A DNA stretch of 64,000 nucleotides, from contig NZ_CP089214.1 of NCBI RefSeq assembly GCF_021183625.1, forward strand, positions 1,798,001 to 1,862,000. Reading direction: 5' to 3'. The DNA is from Nocardia asteroides. GTDB lineage: Bacteria > Actinomycetota > Actinomycetes > Mycobacteriales > Mycobacteriaceae. Positions within the stretch are counted from its first letter, which is position 1. Each line of letters opens with the position of its first letter. This document shows positions 27,588 through 34,953 of this stretch, in pieces. The position numbers and the translations under genes were made by a program. The notes beneath the pieces are model-generated. The model did no database searches. It was not told the DNA's origin and saw nothing but the letters and a program-made list of their open reading frames with translations.

Positions 27588-27610
27588 AATAGGCAAGGGT
27601 CTTGTTTATT
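27588..27610. promoter_or_regulatory. candidate MarR operator
   Basis: Inverted arms AATAGGCAAG (27588-27597) and CTTGTTTATT (27601-27610) match at 8 of 10 positions around a 3-base centre. The site lies between the divergent MarR and esterase genes, 7 bases before the esterase ATG, where binding would block initiation. Confidence 0.5.
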
Positions 27611-27617
27611 ATGGGGT

Positions 27618-28529
27618 ATGCGTTTGCCCTCGCTCCTGGCCCTCGCCGCCGCGGCCCTGCTGCTCATCGGCGGGTGTACAACCCGCGCCGTCGACGCCTC
27701 CGCCGGACCGATCGGCTCGACCCGGTATTCGCTGGACAGCGGCGCGATCTCGCGCGAGTACCGGGTGTACCGGCCCGCAGGACTGCCCGACGGCGCTCCG
27801 CTGGTGGTCGTCCTGCACGGGGGATACGGATCAGCGGCCCAAGCCGAGCGGTCCTATGGATGGAACGACCGAGCCGACACCGACGGCTTCGTCGTCGCCT
27901 ATCCCGACGGGCTCGCCCGCGCCTGGAACACCGAAGGCGGCGACTGCTGCGGACCTGCCCAGCGCCGCTCCGTCGACGACGTCGCGTTCATCACCGCCAT
28001 GCTCGACCGGATCGGTCACGACTACGGCATCGACCCCGAACGCGTCTACGCCACCGGGATGAGCAACGGCGCCATGATGACCTACACGCTGGCATGCCGC
28101 ACCGACCGCTTCGCGGCCCTCGCCCCCGTCGCAGGCACGCAACTCGACGACTGCCCCGGCCCCGCCCCGGTGTCACTGCTGCACATCCACGGCAGCGCCG
28201 ACCCCGTCGTCCGCTACGACGGCAGCCCCGGCGACAACGTCGGCACCGTCATCGACGGACCGCCCATCCCCGCGCTGAACCAGCAGTGGCTCGCGACCGA
28301 CGGATGCCCCACCCCCACCATCACCACGACCGCCACGGTCACCACCTCCCGAGCCGACTGCCCCGGCGGCCGCGAGGTCACCCTGATCACCATCGACGGA
28401 GCGGGCCACCAATGGCCGGGAACCGACCACACGCCACCGCGCGAACGCCTCCTGCACACCGACCCGTCCAGCAGCGCCCTCGACGCCACCGCCACCATCG
28501 CCGAGTTCTTCGCGCGCCATCACCGTTGA
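27618..28529 (+). CDS. LpqC-like lipoprotein esterase (PHB-depolymerase/feruloyl-esterase family)
   Basis: The 303-residue protein has a lipoprotein signal with lipobox LIGGC and lipidated Cys20. The catalytic domain has the oxyanion strand 'LVVVLHGGYGSA', the nucleophile motif GMSNG with Ser149, 'LLHIHGSADPVVRYDG' carrying the acid and 'GAGHQWPG' carrying the histidine. Six cysteines in the mature part (for example GGDCCG) suit an exported protein with disulfides. Members of this family cleave short-chain hydroxyalkanoate or aromatic esters. It is probably anchored to the outer face of the membrane. A divergent MarR regulator and the intervening dyad suggest inducible expression. Confidence 0.88.
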   Translation: MRLPSLLALAAAALLLIGGCTTRAVDASAGPIGSTRYSLDSGAISREYRVYRPAGLPDGAPLVVVLHGGYGSAAQAERSYGWNDRADTDGFVVAYPDGLARAWNTEGGDCCGPAQRRSVDDVAFITAMLDRIGHDYGIDPERVYATGMSNGAMMTYTLACRTDRFAALAPVAGTQLDDCPGPAPVSLLHIHGSADPVVRYDGSPGDNVGTVIDGPPIPALNQQWLATDGCPTPTITTTATVTTSRADCPGGREVTLITIDGAGHQWPGTDHTPPRERLLHTDPSSSALDATATIAEFFARHHR

Positions 28530-28672
28530 GCCCCGCACGCCGGCCTCGACCGGATCTCCCGAGGGCCATCAGCCAGGGTGGTTCCGGCGGGTTCTCTCAG
28601 TGGGTTCGGGTAAGCGAACGGGTACGACACGACACCACCGCCACCGGAGACCCACTTCCCGGCCGAGACCCT

Positions 28673-29266
28673 CTACCTCGAACCAGAACCCCCGCACACG
28701 CCGCCACTGCCCGCCCGGTCGAGTACGGGGCCCTCGGCCGACCGACCGATCTGCAGCGCTTCGGTCGCGGCGACCGCGCTCGACGGCAGATCCGCAGCGG
28801 CCAGCGCCCGCGCCTTGAACGCCCGCGCCGCCATACTGAGCCGGTACGGATAGGGCCGGAACCGGGGGGCGAGATCGGCAGGCAGGTCCTCGCCCCAGGA
28901 CAGAACGGTGACAGCGCGACGATCCAGGCACTCCCGCACCCCGTCCCGCACCCGCGCATCGCCGAACAACGGCGGGGCAACGATTACGGCGTCGGGCCAG
29001 ACATGGTGCATCGGCGCCGACAGTGGCCCCTCCAGGTCGAAGACCGCCACACCCAGAATGCGCAGAGGTACCGCCGTGTCCGGATCGGCCAGCATCGCCA
29101 CCACATCCCAACCGGCCATGACACGGTCCAGCAGCAAGCCACCGGCATGCACGATCGCGGCAGCCGCGTCCGGTGCGGCAACACCCAGCCGAGGGCGGAG
29201 CACACGCCGATGAACATATCCCCACCAGGTTCCGGATCCATCGCGGCGAAGGCTCTGCTCATCCAC
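28673..29266 (-). CDS. conserved-looking hypothetical protein
   Basis: The 197-residue product starts at a GTG with GGAG 5 nt upstream and has normal codon bias. It has alternating strands and helices ('AAAAIVHAGGLLLDRVMAGWDVVAMLADPDTAVPLRILGVAVFDLE', 'WPDAVIVAPPLFGDARVRDGVRECL') suggestive of a Rossmann-like alpha/beta fold. A C-terminal helix (RLSMAARAFKARALAAADLPSSAVAATEAL) follows. There is no signal peptide or membrane segment, and no catalytic motif I recognise. It faces the esterase gene convergently; decayed sequence lies upstream. Confidence 0.5.
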   Translation of the reverse strand: MDEQSLRRDGSGTWWGYVHRRVLRPRLGVAAPDAAAAIVHAGGLLLDRVMAGWDVVAMLADPDTAVPLRILGVAVFDLEGPLSAPMHHVWPDAVIVAPPLFGDARVRDGVRECLDRRAVTVLSWGEDLPADLAPRFRPYPYRLSMAARAFKARALAAADLPSSAVAATEALQIGRSAEGPVLDRAGSGGVCGGSGSR

Positions 29267-29662
29267 TAGAGCTCCATTCCCAGGTCGAACGCGGCGTGGC
29301 CTGTAGCGTAATCACACCCTTCCTGCTCAGAACGCCAAGCCGAGTCGTTCACCCGCCCCGATCAGTGCTTGTGCGCCACCGCCGTGTGCAGCGAGGCAGC
29401 GGCGCTTCTCGGCCTGGACCACCCGCTGTTAGCGCGCTCGCGTGATGCCGAACTCGAGGTCGTGGGCCGCATGAGCGGGCCCTGCGGCAGCGATACATCG
29501 AGGAGTTCCCCGGCCACGACTACCGACTGCTCCACGCCGAAGGCTTCGCGACCCCAGCCCTCGCCGGCCACCCGCCGCTCGAGCACGCCTGGTGCATCAC
29601 ACCCGACGGCGCTGTCAACGATCCGATCGAACCGGACGCCACAGCGGCTCGCCCGCCGTTCG
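29267..29662. pseudogene. gap holding a decayed gene fragment
   Basis: On the plus strand, about 29470-29655 encodes in one frame 'ALRQRYIEEFPGHDYRLLH' followed by 'HAWCITPDGAVNDPI', with strong codon bias. This resembles the C-terminal half of a widespread actinobacterial hypothetical family with an HAWC-x-x-PDG motif. Upstream the reading continues only in another frame (ARSRDAELEVV), and downstream it runs into the antisense hydrolase. No start codon or intact copy is present. The remaining bases hold nothing recognisable. Confidence 0.45.
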
Positions 29663-30475
29663 TCAGGGGCGCTGTTCGGGGTCGAACAGCGACCGGAGCT
29701 GTTCGGCGTAGGCGCGGGGATGCATGCGGGGACCGGTGTGCCCGCCCGGAAACAGCGCGGTTTCAACTCCCAGCAGCTCGGCCAGGGCGGGTGCGCAGCG
29801 CGCGACGACGCCGGAGGTCGCCGCGCCGAGGGCGGGCACGATCGCGGCGGATCCGGCGCGCAGCGCGGGCAGGTCGGGCAGGTATGCGCGGACCGCCGGG
29901 GCGTCGTAGGTCAGGAAGTACTCGAGATTGTCCGCGCGGTAGGGCCCGGGAGCGGGCAGCTCGACGCCGGATTCGCGATCGGTGGCGCCGAGCCCGGCCA
30001 GCCGGGCGAACAGCGCCATGGCGGCGGGCATCCCGTCGCGGCGATGGGCAGCCTCGATGCCCGACTGCGCGGTGGCAAGTTCGGTGCGCTCGGGCTCGGT
30101 GAGCAGCGCCGCCACGGGCGGCTCGTGAACGACGGCGCGGCGCACCAGCTCCCGGCGCCTGCCGAGGAGCTCCAGCGCGATGACGGCTCCGATGCTGGAG
30201 CCGAAGACGAAGGCGGGGGCGTCGGTGACGGCGGACAGGACCGCCGCGGCGTCGTCGGCATGCGCGGCGATGCCGGCCGGGGGCCCGGCTCCGGCGCTGC
30301 GCGAAAGCCCGCGCCGGTCGTAACTCACCACGGTGAACTCGGTCGACAGCTGCCCGGCGAGGTCATCGTAGCTGTCGGCGTCGCCGTCACCGCCGGGCAG
30401 AAGCAGCACGACAGGCCCGCTGCCCCGCGTGCGGTAGTAGAGCGGTGGCGCCTCGGGTCCGAGCACAGCTTCCAC
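29663..30475 (-). CDS. alpha/beta hydrolase
   Basis: The 270-residue hydrolase shows 'VVLLLPGGDGDADSYDDLAGQL' (oxyanion hole), 'VVSYDRRGLSRS', the nucleophile elbow GSSIGA with Ser94 and a C-terminal 'LFPGGHTGPRMHPRAYAEQL' with the catalytic His. This is typical of haloperoxidase/esterase-like bacterial members. The GTG at 30475 is the only start in frame near the domain. It is divergent from a TetR gene, with a 25-bp dyad beside the TetR start, so it is probably the target of that repressor. Substrate unknown. Confidence 0.85.
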   Translation of the reverse strand: MEAVLGPEAPPLYYRTRGSGPVVLLLPGGDGDADSYDDLAGQLSTEFTVVSYDRRGLSRSAGAGPPAGIAAHADDAAAVLSAVTDAPAFVFGSSIGAVIALELLGRRRELVRRAVVHEPPVAALLTEPERTELATAQSGIEAAHRRDGMPAAMALFARLAGLGATDRESGVELPAPGPYRADNLEYFLTYDAPAVRAYLPDLPALRAGSAAIVPALGAATSGVVARCAPALAELLGVETALFPGGHTGPRMHPRAYAEQLRSLFDPEQRP

Positions 30476-30532
30476 GACATTCCCCTTTAGCTACTCGTAG
30501 TTGCTTATTACACGCTAGCCCCGTGAGCCTGA

Positions 30533-30557
30533 AATAGGCAACCCCGAGTAGCCTATT
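30533..30557. promoter_or_regulatory. candidate TetR operator
   Basis: AATAGGC (30533-30539) and GCCTATT (30551-30557) form a perfect 7-bp inverted repeat with an 11-base centre, ending 4 bases before the TetR start codon. A second inverted pair, GCTACTCG (30490-30497) and CGAGTAGC (30545-30552), spans the same divergent promoter region. Confidence 0.5.
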
Positions 30558-30561
30558 GACT

Positions 30562-31137
30562 GTGACCGGAACCCGTCGACGAGGAGACGCGCTCGAGCGA
30601 GCGCTGCTGGATGCCGCGTGGTCGGAACTGGCCGAACACGGCTACGCGACCATGACGATGGCAGGCGTCGCCCACCGCGCCGGCGCCGCGAAATCGGTGC
30701 TCTATCGCCGGTGGCCGGGCAAGGCCGAGCTCCTGCGCGCGGTAATCGAACAGCGCGTCCCGCGGCTGGGACCCACCACCCCCACCGGCGACCTACGCAC
30801 CGACACGCTGGCCGTGCTCGACGGCGTGGTCGCCGGATACCGCGAACTCCGCCTCCTGCGCGGCACCGACACCGAACTCGGCACCCAGCTGCGCGAGACG
30901 ACCGCCGCCGACGCGGTCGGCCAGATCGCCCGGGCGCTGAACGCGGCCGGTATCGACCCCGCCCGGCTCCCCCCGCGGGTCGTGGCGCTGCCCGTGGATC
31001 TGGTGATACACGACCTGCTCACCCATCCCGAGACCGTCGAGACGTGCCGCATTGTCGACGACGTCTTCGTCCCGCTGCTGCGCGCGGCACCTTCCGACAC
31101 CGATTCCCCTGCCACGCAACCGATCGCGCCCGACTGA
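30562..31137 (+). CDS. TetR-family regulator
   Basis: The 191-residue protein has the TetR DNA-binding domain (ALERALLDAAWSELAEHGYATMTMAGVAHRAGAAKSVLYRRWPGKAELLRAVIEQ). The C-terminal helical part has 'DTLAVLDGVVAGYRELRLLRG' and 'LPVDLVIHDLLTHPETV', as in the TetR_C_11 group. GTG 30562 is preferred to a TTG at 30556, which lies within the apparent operator. It is divergent from the alpha/beta hydrolase and convergent with another TetR gene. Confidence 0.87.
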   Translation: MTGTRRRGDALERALLDAAWSELAEHGYATMTMAGVAHRAGAAKSVLYRRWPGKAELLRAVIEQRVPRLGPTTPTGDLRTDTLAVLDGVVAGYRELRLLRGTDTELGTQLRETTAADAVGQIARALNAAGIDPARLPPRVVALPVDLVIHDLLTHPETVETCRIVDDVFVPLLRAAPSDTDSPATQPIAPD

Positions 31138-31187
31138 GCCACGATGCCCGTCCACCGGCTCGGGCCGTCGCGACCGGTCCGCCTTCT

Positions 31188-31928
31188 TCACTGCGGCGGA
31201 TCGAGCGGCGGGGCCGGGACCGAGCCCCCGGCCCGATGCGGGGTGAGCGTCGCCGTGCCCGTGCCCGCGGAAATGACCGTGCCGTCGTCGCCGAGCAACT
31301 CGACGCGGATATGCGCGTGCGCGGGTGTCCTGGCCGGTTCCCGGCGTGGTGATGGGGTGCCGGTGAGGCCCGCGGTGGCGGCGTCGATCAGGTCCGGGGC
31401 GTAGTCGGTCAGCGCACCGGGGAGCTGACCGGCGAGCCAGCGCCGCGCGATCGCGTGCGCGGGGCCGGTGACGACGGCGACCGCGACCGCCATGGGGAGG
31501 TCACGGGCGGCTCCGTCGGCGATGAAGGTACCCAGCCAGGTGCGGTAGGCGGCGTTGAGTTCCGCATTGAGGGCCTGGAGTTCGCTGCCGGCGTCGGTGG
31601 ACCAGTCCAGATGGCCCTGCGCGTAGAGGAAGCGGGCCCAGTGCGGGTTGGCCTGCACCCAGCTCAGCAGGTTGCCGATGATGCCTTCCATGCTCTCCCG
31701 AACCGTGGCGGGTTGCCCCGCCAGGACCGACCAGTAGCCCTGTTGAACAGCGCGCATGGCCTCCAGGTACAGCCCCTCTGCGATCGCCTCCTTGCTCGGG
31801 AAATGGTGGAACAGCGCACCGTTGGAGACACCGCTGCGGTCCCGGATCCGGGCGACGGAGGTCCGGTCGTAGCCGTCCTCGTTGAAGCACTCCAACGCTG
31901 CCTGCAGGATGCGTTCCCGGGTCCCCAT
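31188..31928 (-). CDS. TetR-family regulator with C-terminal extension
   Basis: The 246-residue protein starts 'TRERILQAALECFNEDGYDRTSVARIRDRSGVSNGALFHHFPSKEAIAEGLYLEAM', a clear TetR helix-turn-helix, then a ligand domain to about residue 185. The last 55 or so residues (TPSPRREPARTPAHAHIRVELLGDDGTVISAGTGTATLTPHRAGG) form an Arg/Pro linker and a strand-rich tail that resembles a small thioesterase-like beta segment and is unusual for TetR proteins. It is divergent from the acyl-CoA dehydrogenase gene. Two copies of a 10-bp palindrome lie between them. Confidence 0.85.
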   Translation of the reverse strand: MGTRERILQAALECFNEDGYDRTSVARIRDRSGVSNGALFHHFPSKEAIAEGLYLEAMRAVQQGYWSVLAGQPATVRESMEGIIGNLLSWVQANPHWARFLYAQGHLDWSTDAGSELQALNAELNAAYRTWLGTFIADGAARDLPMAVAVAVVTGPAHAIARRWLAGQLPGALTDYAPDLIDAATAGLTGTPSPRREPARTPAHAHIRVELLGDDGTVISAGTGTATLTPHRAGGSVPAPPLDPPQ

Positions 31929-31942
31929 ACCGACAGAGTAAT

Positions 31943-31992
31943 ACTCCGGAGTGCTCTTGCGTGCCGCGATGAGCAGAGCAATACTCTGGAGT
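31943..31992. promoter_or_regulatory. two ACTCYGGAGT operator copies
   Basis: ACTCCGGAGT (31943-31952) is a perfect palindrome, and ACTCTGGAGT (31983-31992) differs at one base. The extended contexts (AATACTC and GAGTG) agree too. Centres are 40 bp apart, about four helical turns, in the divergent promoter region of the TetR and acyl-CoA dehydrogenase genes. Confidence 0.6.
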
Positions 31993-32038
31993 GTCGGTCG
32001 GTCCGGCCGCCTCATCCTCGAATCGGAGCGCACACCCC

Positions 32039-33244
32039 ATGACCACAACCCCCAGCGCGATCAACGACACAGGGACGTTCGTTCTCTCCGCCCGGCACAC
32101 CGCGATACAGGCCGATGCCAGACAGCTCGCCACACGATTCGCGGACCGTGCAGGCGACGTGCGGCAGCACTTCCTGGATCACAGCGCGATCCACCCCGAG
32201 CTGTGGGCGGATTTCCGCCGCCACGGATGGCCGGGCATGGCACTTCCCGCCGAATACGGGGGCGCCGATGGCGGCCTGCTGGGCACGGCTCTCGTCCTGG
32301 AGACGCTCGCCGCCGACAACATCACCCTGTGGATGCCGGTGCTGTCCGCGGCGATCGCGCACGCCATGCATCTCGCCGGTCCCGGCGCGTGCGGACCACC
32401 CGGGCTGCTGCGGCGCGTCGCCTCGGGAGACGCGCAACTGGCGATGGCCACCACCGAATCCCACTCGGGGCACAACGTTTTCCGCACCGCCACCGAAATC
32501 TTCCGCGACGGGCCCGATTTCCTGGTCCGCGGCGCCAAGAGCATCACCTCGGGGCTGGACGCCGCCGACTACGTCCTGATCTTCGGCCGTCCGCCGACAT
32601 CCGGAGCCGAGGCGAGAGGCGGCTACACCGCCGTCCTGCTCGATCCCCGCGCGCCGGGCGCCACGATGACCGAGCTGCCGATGCGTTTCCGCGAAGGCGT
32701 CCGGCAGTACCGGCTCGAACTCGACGACGTGCGAGTACCGCGGGAGAATCTGATCGGCGCCGAAGGGCAGGGGCTCCTGGTGATGTGGCCGTTCACCCAC
32801 GTCGAGCGCGTCCTGACCGCCGCCCTCTGCGTGGGCCTGGCCGACTACGCCATCACCCGCTCGGTCGAGCGAGCCACGAGCCGGGTCATCGCCGGCTCCA
32901 CCCCGATCGGCGTCCACCAGGCCATCAGCCATCCCCTGGCCGCGCTGCACGCCCGGCTGGAAGCCACCCGCCTGTTCCTCTACCGCGCCGCGGCCTGCTT
33001 CGACAGCGGAACCGACCCCTCCGCCGTCGCCGCCCAGGCGAACATGGCGAAACTCCTCGCCGCCGACCTCGCCTTCGACGCCGCCGACCACGCCGTCCAA
33101 GTACTCGGTGCCGACGCCTGGGACGAACGCAACGGCTGGCTCGACCTCTACCTCGATGCCCGCCTGGCCCGATCGGGCCCGGTCAGCAACGAATTCGTCC
33201 TCAACTACGTCGCCGAACACGTCCTCGGACTACCCACGCGCTGA
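32039..33244 (+). CDS. acyl-CoA dehydrogenase family protein
   Basis: The 401-residue flavoprotein has the three ACAD domains. The N-terminal helical domain contains 'WADFRRHGWPGMALPAEYGGADGG'. The middle beta-domain has 'AMATTESHSGHN', 'FLVRGAKSITSGLDAADYVLIFGR' and 'YRLELDDVRVPRENLIGAEGQGL'. The C-terminal helices carry 'QAISHPLAALHARLEATRLFLYRAA' and 'HAVQVLGADAW'. The usual active-site ITEP-x-x-GSD is changed to TTESHSGHN, so FAD/substrate contacts are atypical and it may act on an unusual acyl chain or as an ACAD-like hydroxylase. The upstream TetR and paired palindromes suggest acyl-CoA-type induction. It is the last gene before the integrated element. Confidence 0.83.
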   Translation: MTTTPSAINDTGTFVLSARHTAIQADARQLATRFADRAGDVRQHFLDHSAIHPELWADFRRHGWPGMALPAEYGGADGGLLGTALVLETLAADNITLWMPVLSAAIAHAMHLAGPGACGPPGLLRRVASGDAQLAMATTESHSGHNVFRTATEIFRDGPDFLVRGAKSITSGLDAADYVLIFGRPPTSGAEARGGYTAVLLDPRAPGATMTELPMRFREGVRQYRLELDDVRVPRENLIGAEGQGLLVMWPFTHVERVLTAALCVGLADYAITRSVERATSRVIAGSTPIGVHQAISHPLAALHARLEATRLFLYRAAACFDSGTDPSAVAAQANMAKLLAADLAFDAADHAVQVLGADAWDERNGWLDLYLDARLARSGPVSNEFVLNYVAEHVLGLPTR

Positions 33245-33456
33245 CACCTCCGGCGCACTGCGACGCAGCCGAGGAGTTCCGTCCCGGGCGGCCATACCGA
33301 AGCTCATCGACGGATCGGTGCCGAGCGCGATTCCGGATACCGCTTACTGGAGGGCGCGATCGCAATCGGCCCCCAGCGTGCCCTTCCTCCCGGATCTCAG
33401 CGGTCAATACGGGACAACTCCGGCCCTACAACGCGGGTGGGGAACAAACGCAATAA

Positions 33457-33487
33457 TCCCCCCAGCCAGGCTGAACGGCAGGGGGGA
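33457..33487 (-). terminator. hairpin next to the element boundary
   Basis: TCCCCCC (33457-33463) and GGGGGGA (33481-33487) pair, with an inner GCC/GGC step, a few bases before the attachment repeat. On the minus strand it is followed by TTATT, fitting a weak terminator. It may insulate chromosomal genes from the element. Confidence 0.4.
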
Positions 33488-33490
33488 GAA

Positions 33491-33535
33491 GTGGTCCCAG
33501 CTGGTTTCGAACCAGCGACCTTCCGCGTGTGAGGC
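33491..33535. repeat. attachment-site core, integrase-proximal copy
   Basis: These 45 bases are identical to 45034-45078, the 3' part of the tRNA-Val(CAC) gene from the anticodon stem to the end. The copy has no 5' half (33536 onwards reads aggagcataa), so it is not a tRNA gene. It marks the left end of the integrated element, 65 bp from the integrase stop. Confidence 0.95.
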
Positions 33536-33600
33536 AGGAGCATAATCGCAGCTCAGGGGCACGGAATCCGGTTCCGTGCCCCATCCGTGCCTCGAAACGG

Positions 33601-34725
33601 TCAGTGCTTCACGACGATTCGGCGCGGCAGCTCGGCGGCGTTGCCCCTGGCAGCGATCCGGCTCAGCTCGTCGGCTACCTCGCGGTCCCGGCCGTCCACC
33701 GCGTGCAGGTACCGGCTGGCGGCGGCGTTCGAGGAGTGCCCGAGGCGCTTCTTCAGATCGGCCAGGTTCGCGCCGGTGAGCGCGGCCAAGCTCTGACCGG
33801 TGTGCCGGAGGTCGTGGAAGGTCACCGAGACACCGACCTTGTTCCGTGCCCGCACGAACGCCTGATAGATCGCGTTGCCCCGCATTCGCTGACCGTCGCG
33901 GCCGATGAACATCCACACCGGCCCGGCCCACTGATCGCGGTGCTCGATCAGGTACGGGCGAAGGTGCGGCGGAATCGCTACGGGCCGCGCACCGGCATCG
34001 GTCTTCGGGTCCGCCTCGAACGCCTCGTCGGACTCCAGCAGTTCAACCCAGTTACGCCGGACCTGCACCACATTCGCCACCAGGTCCACGTCCACCACGT
34101 TCAGCCCGATGATTTCGCCACGGCGCAGCCCGCACCATGCCGCCAGCAGCACCGCCGCCCGGTAGCGCGGGTAGATCGCCTCCACCAGCGCGGCGACGTC
34201 CGCGACGTTGGCGATGCCGCGTTCCTTGGCCCGGTCGGTACCGGCGCCCTTGATCGAGCAGGGGTTCACCATGATCGCGCCATCGCGCTTGGCCTGGTTC
34301 ATCACCGCCCGCAGGAACCGGTACGACTGCTGAATCGAGGTTCGCCCGCCCTTCCCCGCCAGAGCGTTCGCGTGCCAGGTGCGCACGACCGGCGCGGTGA
34401 TCGCCACCAACGGCCGGTCGAGCAGGTCGGTCATGTGCAGGCGCATGTTCCGAAGGCACGTCTCTTCCCAGCGCGGCCCTACGTCGGAGTTCTCGCACAG
34501 GTACGCCTTCGCGTAGTCCCCGAACTGCTGGCGCCCCAGCTTCTCGTCCAGCCAGGCGCCCCGGCTGATGTCGGCTTCGACCTTCACCAGCCAGCGATCG
34601 GCGTCGGTCTTGGTCCGGAAGGTCTGAGGTGCGTTCTGCCGCTTGCCATTCGGGCCGAGGAACGACGCCTGGAACTTTCCGGATGGCAGCTTGCGGACCT
34701 TGCCGAACCGGCGGCGAGCAGGCAT
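33601..34725 (-). CDS. int: tyrosine recombinase, element integrase
   Basis: The 374-residue protein has an arm-binding N-terminus (SGKFQASFLGPNGKRQNAPQTFRTKTDADRW), a SAM-like core-binding domain and the catalytic domain. Its nucleophile Tyr339 (SRYLHA) and the surrounding R-K-HxxR-H set are visible: Arg201 in 'GLRRGE', Lys241, His304 and Arg307 in 'HDLRHTG', His330 in 'LGHSS'. It recombines the tRNA-Val 3' end with the element's site. The stop is 65 bp from the attachment core. Its ATG shares one base with the excisionase stop (TGATG), so the two are co-translated. Confidence 0.96.
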   Translation of the reverse strand: MPARRRFGKVRKLPSGKFQASFLGPNGKRQNAPQTFRTKTDADRWLVKVEADISRGAWLDEKLGRQQFGDYAKAYLCENSDVGPRWEETCLRNMRLHMTDLLDRPLVAITAPVVRTWHANALAGKGGRTSIQQSYRFLRAVMNQAKRDGAIMVNPCSIKGAGTDRAKERGIANVADVAALVEAIYPRYRAAVLLAAWCGLRRGEIIGLNVVDVDLVANVVQVRRNWVELLESDEAFEADPKTDAGARPVAIPPHLRPYLIEHRDQWAGPVWMFIGRDGQRMRGNAIYQAFVRARNKVGVSVTFHDLRHTGQSLAALTGANLADLKKRLGHSSNAAASRYLHAVDGRDREVADELSRIAARGNAAELPRRIVVKH

Positions 34726-34943
34726 CAGGCCACCGCCCTGCCGCCGTGCCAGCGGACCTCGATCGCCTCGACCCGACCGGCCTGGGCGTACGCCTCCAGG
34801 TCCGCGACCTTGAACCGCACCAGCCCGCCGACCTTGTAGAAGACCACCCGCCGCTCGGCCACCAGGCGCCGGATGAACCGCTCCCCGGTACCGAGGTAGT
34901 CCGCAGCGCCCTTCACGCCGACGTACTCTGATCGCTCATTCAT
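34725..34943 (-). CDS. xis: excisionase / helix-turn-helix protein
   Basis: The 72-residue protein is a MerR-like/excisionase DNA-binding domain: 'GVKGAADYLGTGERFIRRLVAERRVVFYKVGGLVRFKVADLEAYAQAGRVEAI', with the winged 'VRFKVADLEAY' ending typical of AICE Xis. It bends DNA at the attachment site and steers the integrase to excision. ATG 34943 is in frame; the stop overlaps the integrase start by one base. RepSA ends 10 bases upstream, giving the rep-xis-int order seen in pSAM2. Confidence 0.92.
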   Translation of the reverse strand: MNERSEYVGVKGAADYLGTGERFIRRLVAERRVVFYKVGGLVRFKVADLEAYAQAGRVEAIEVRWHGGRAVA

Positions 34944-34953
34944 CTCCACTCCC

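Noticed and set aside
33491..33535. A second tRNA-Val gene at the left end of the element
   Set aside because: Only the 3' half is present; upstream bases do not supply the D-arm, anticodon loop completion or acceptor 5' strand. It is the attachment copy.
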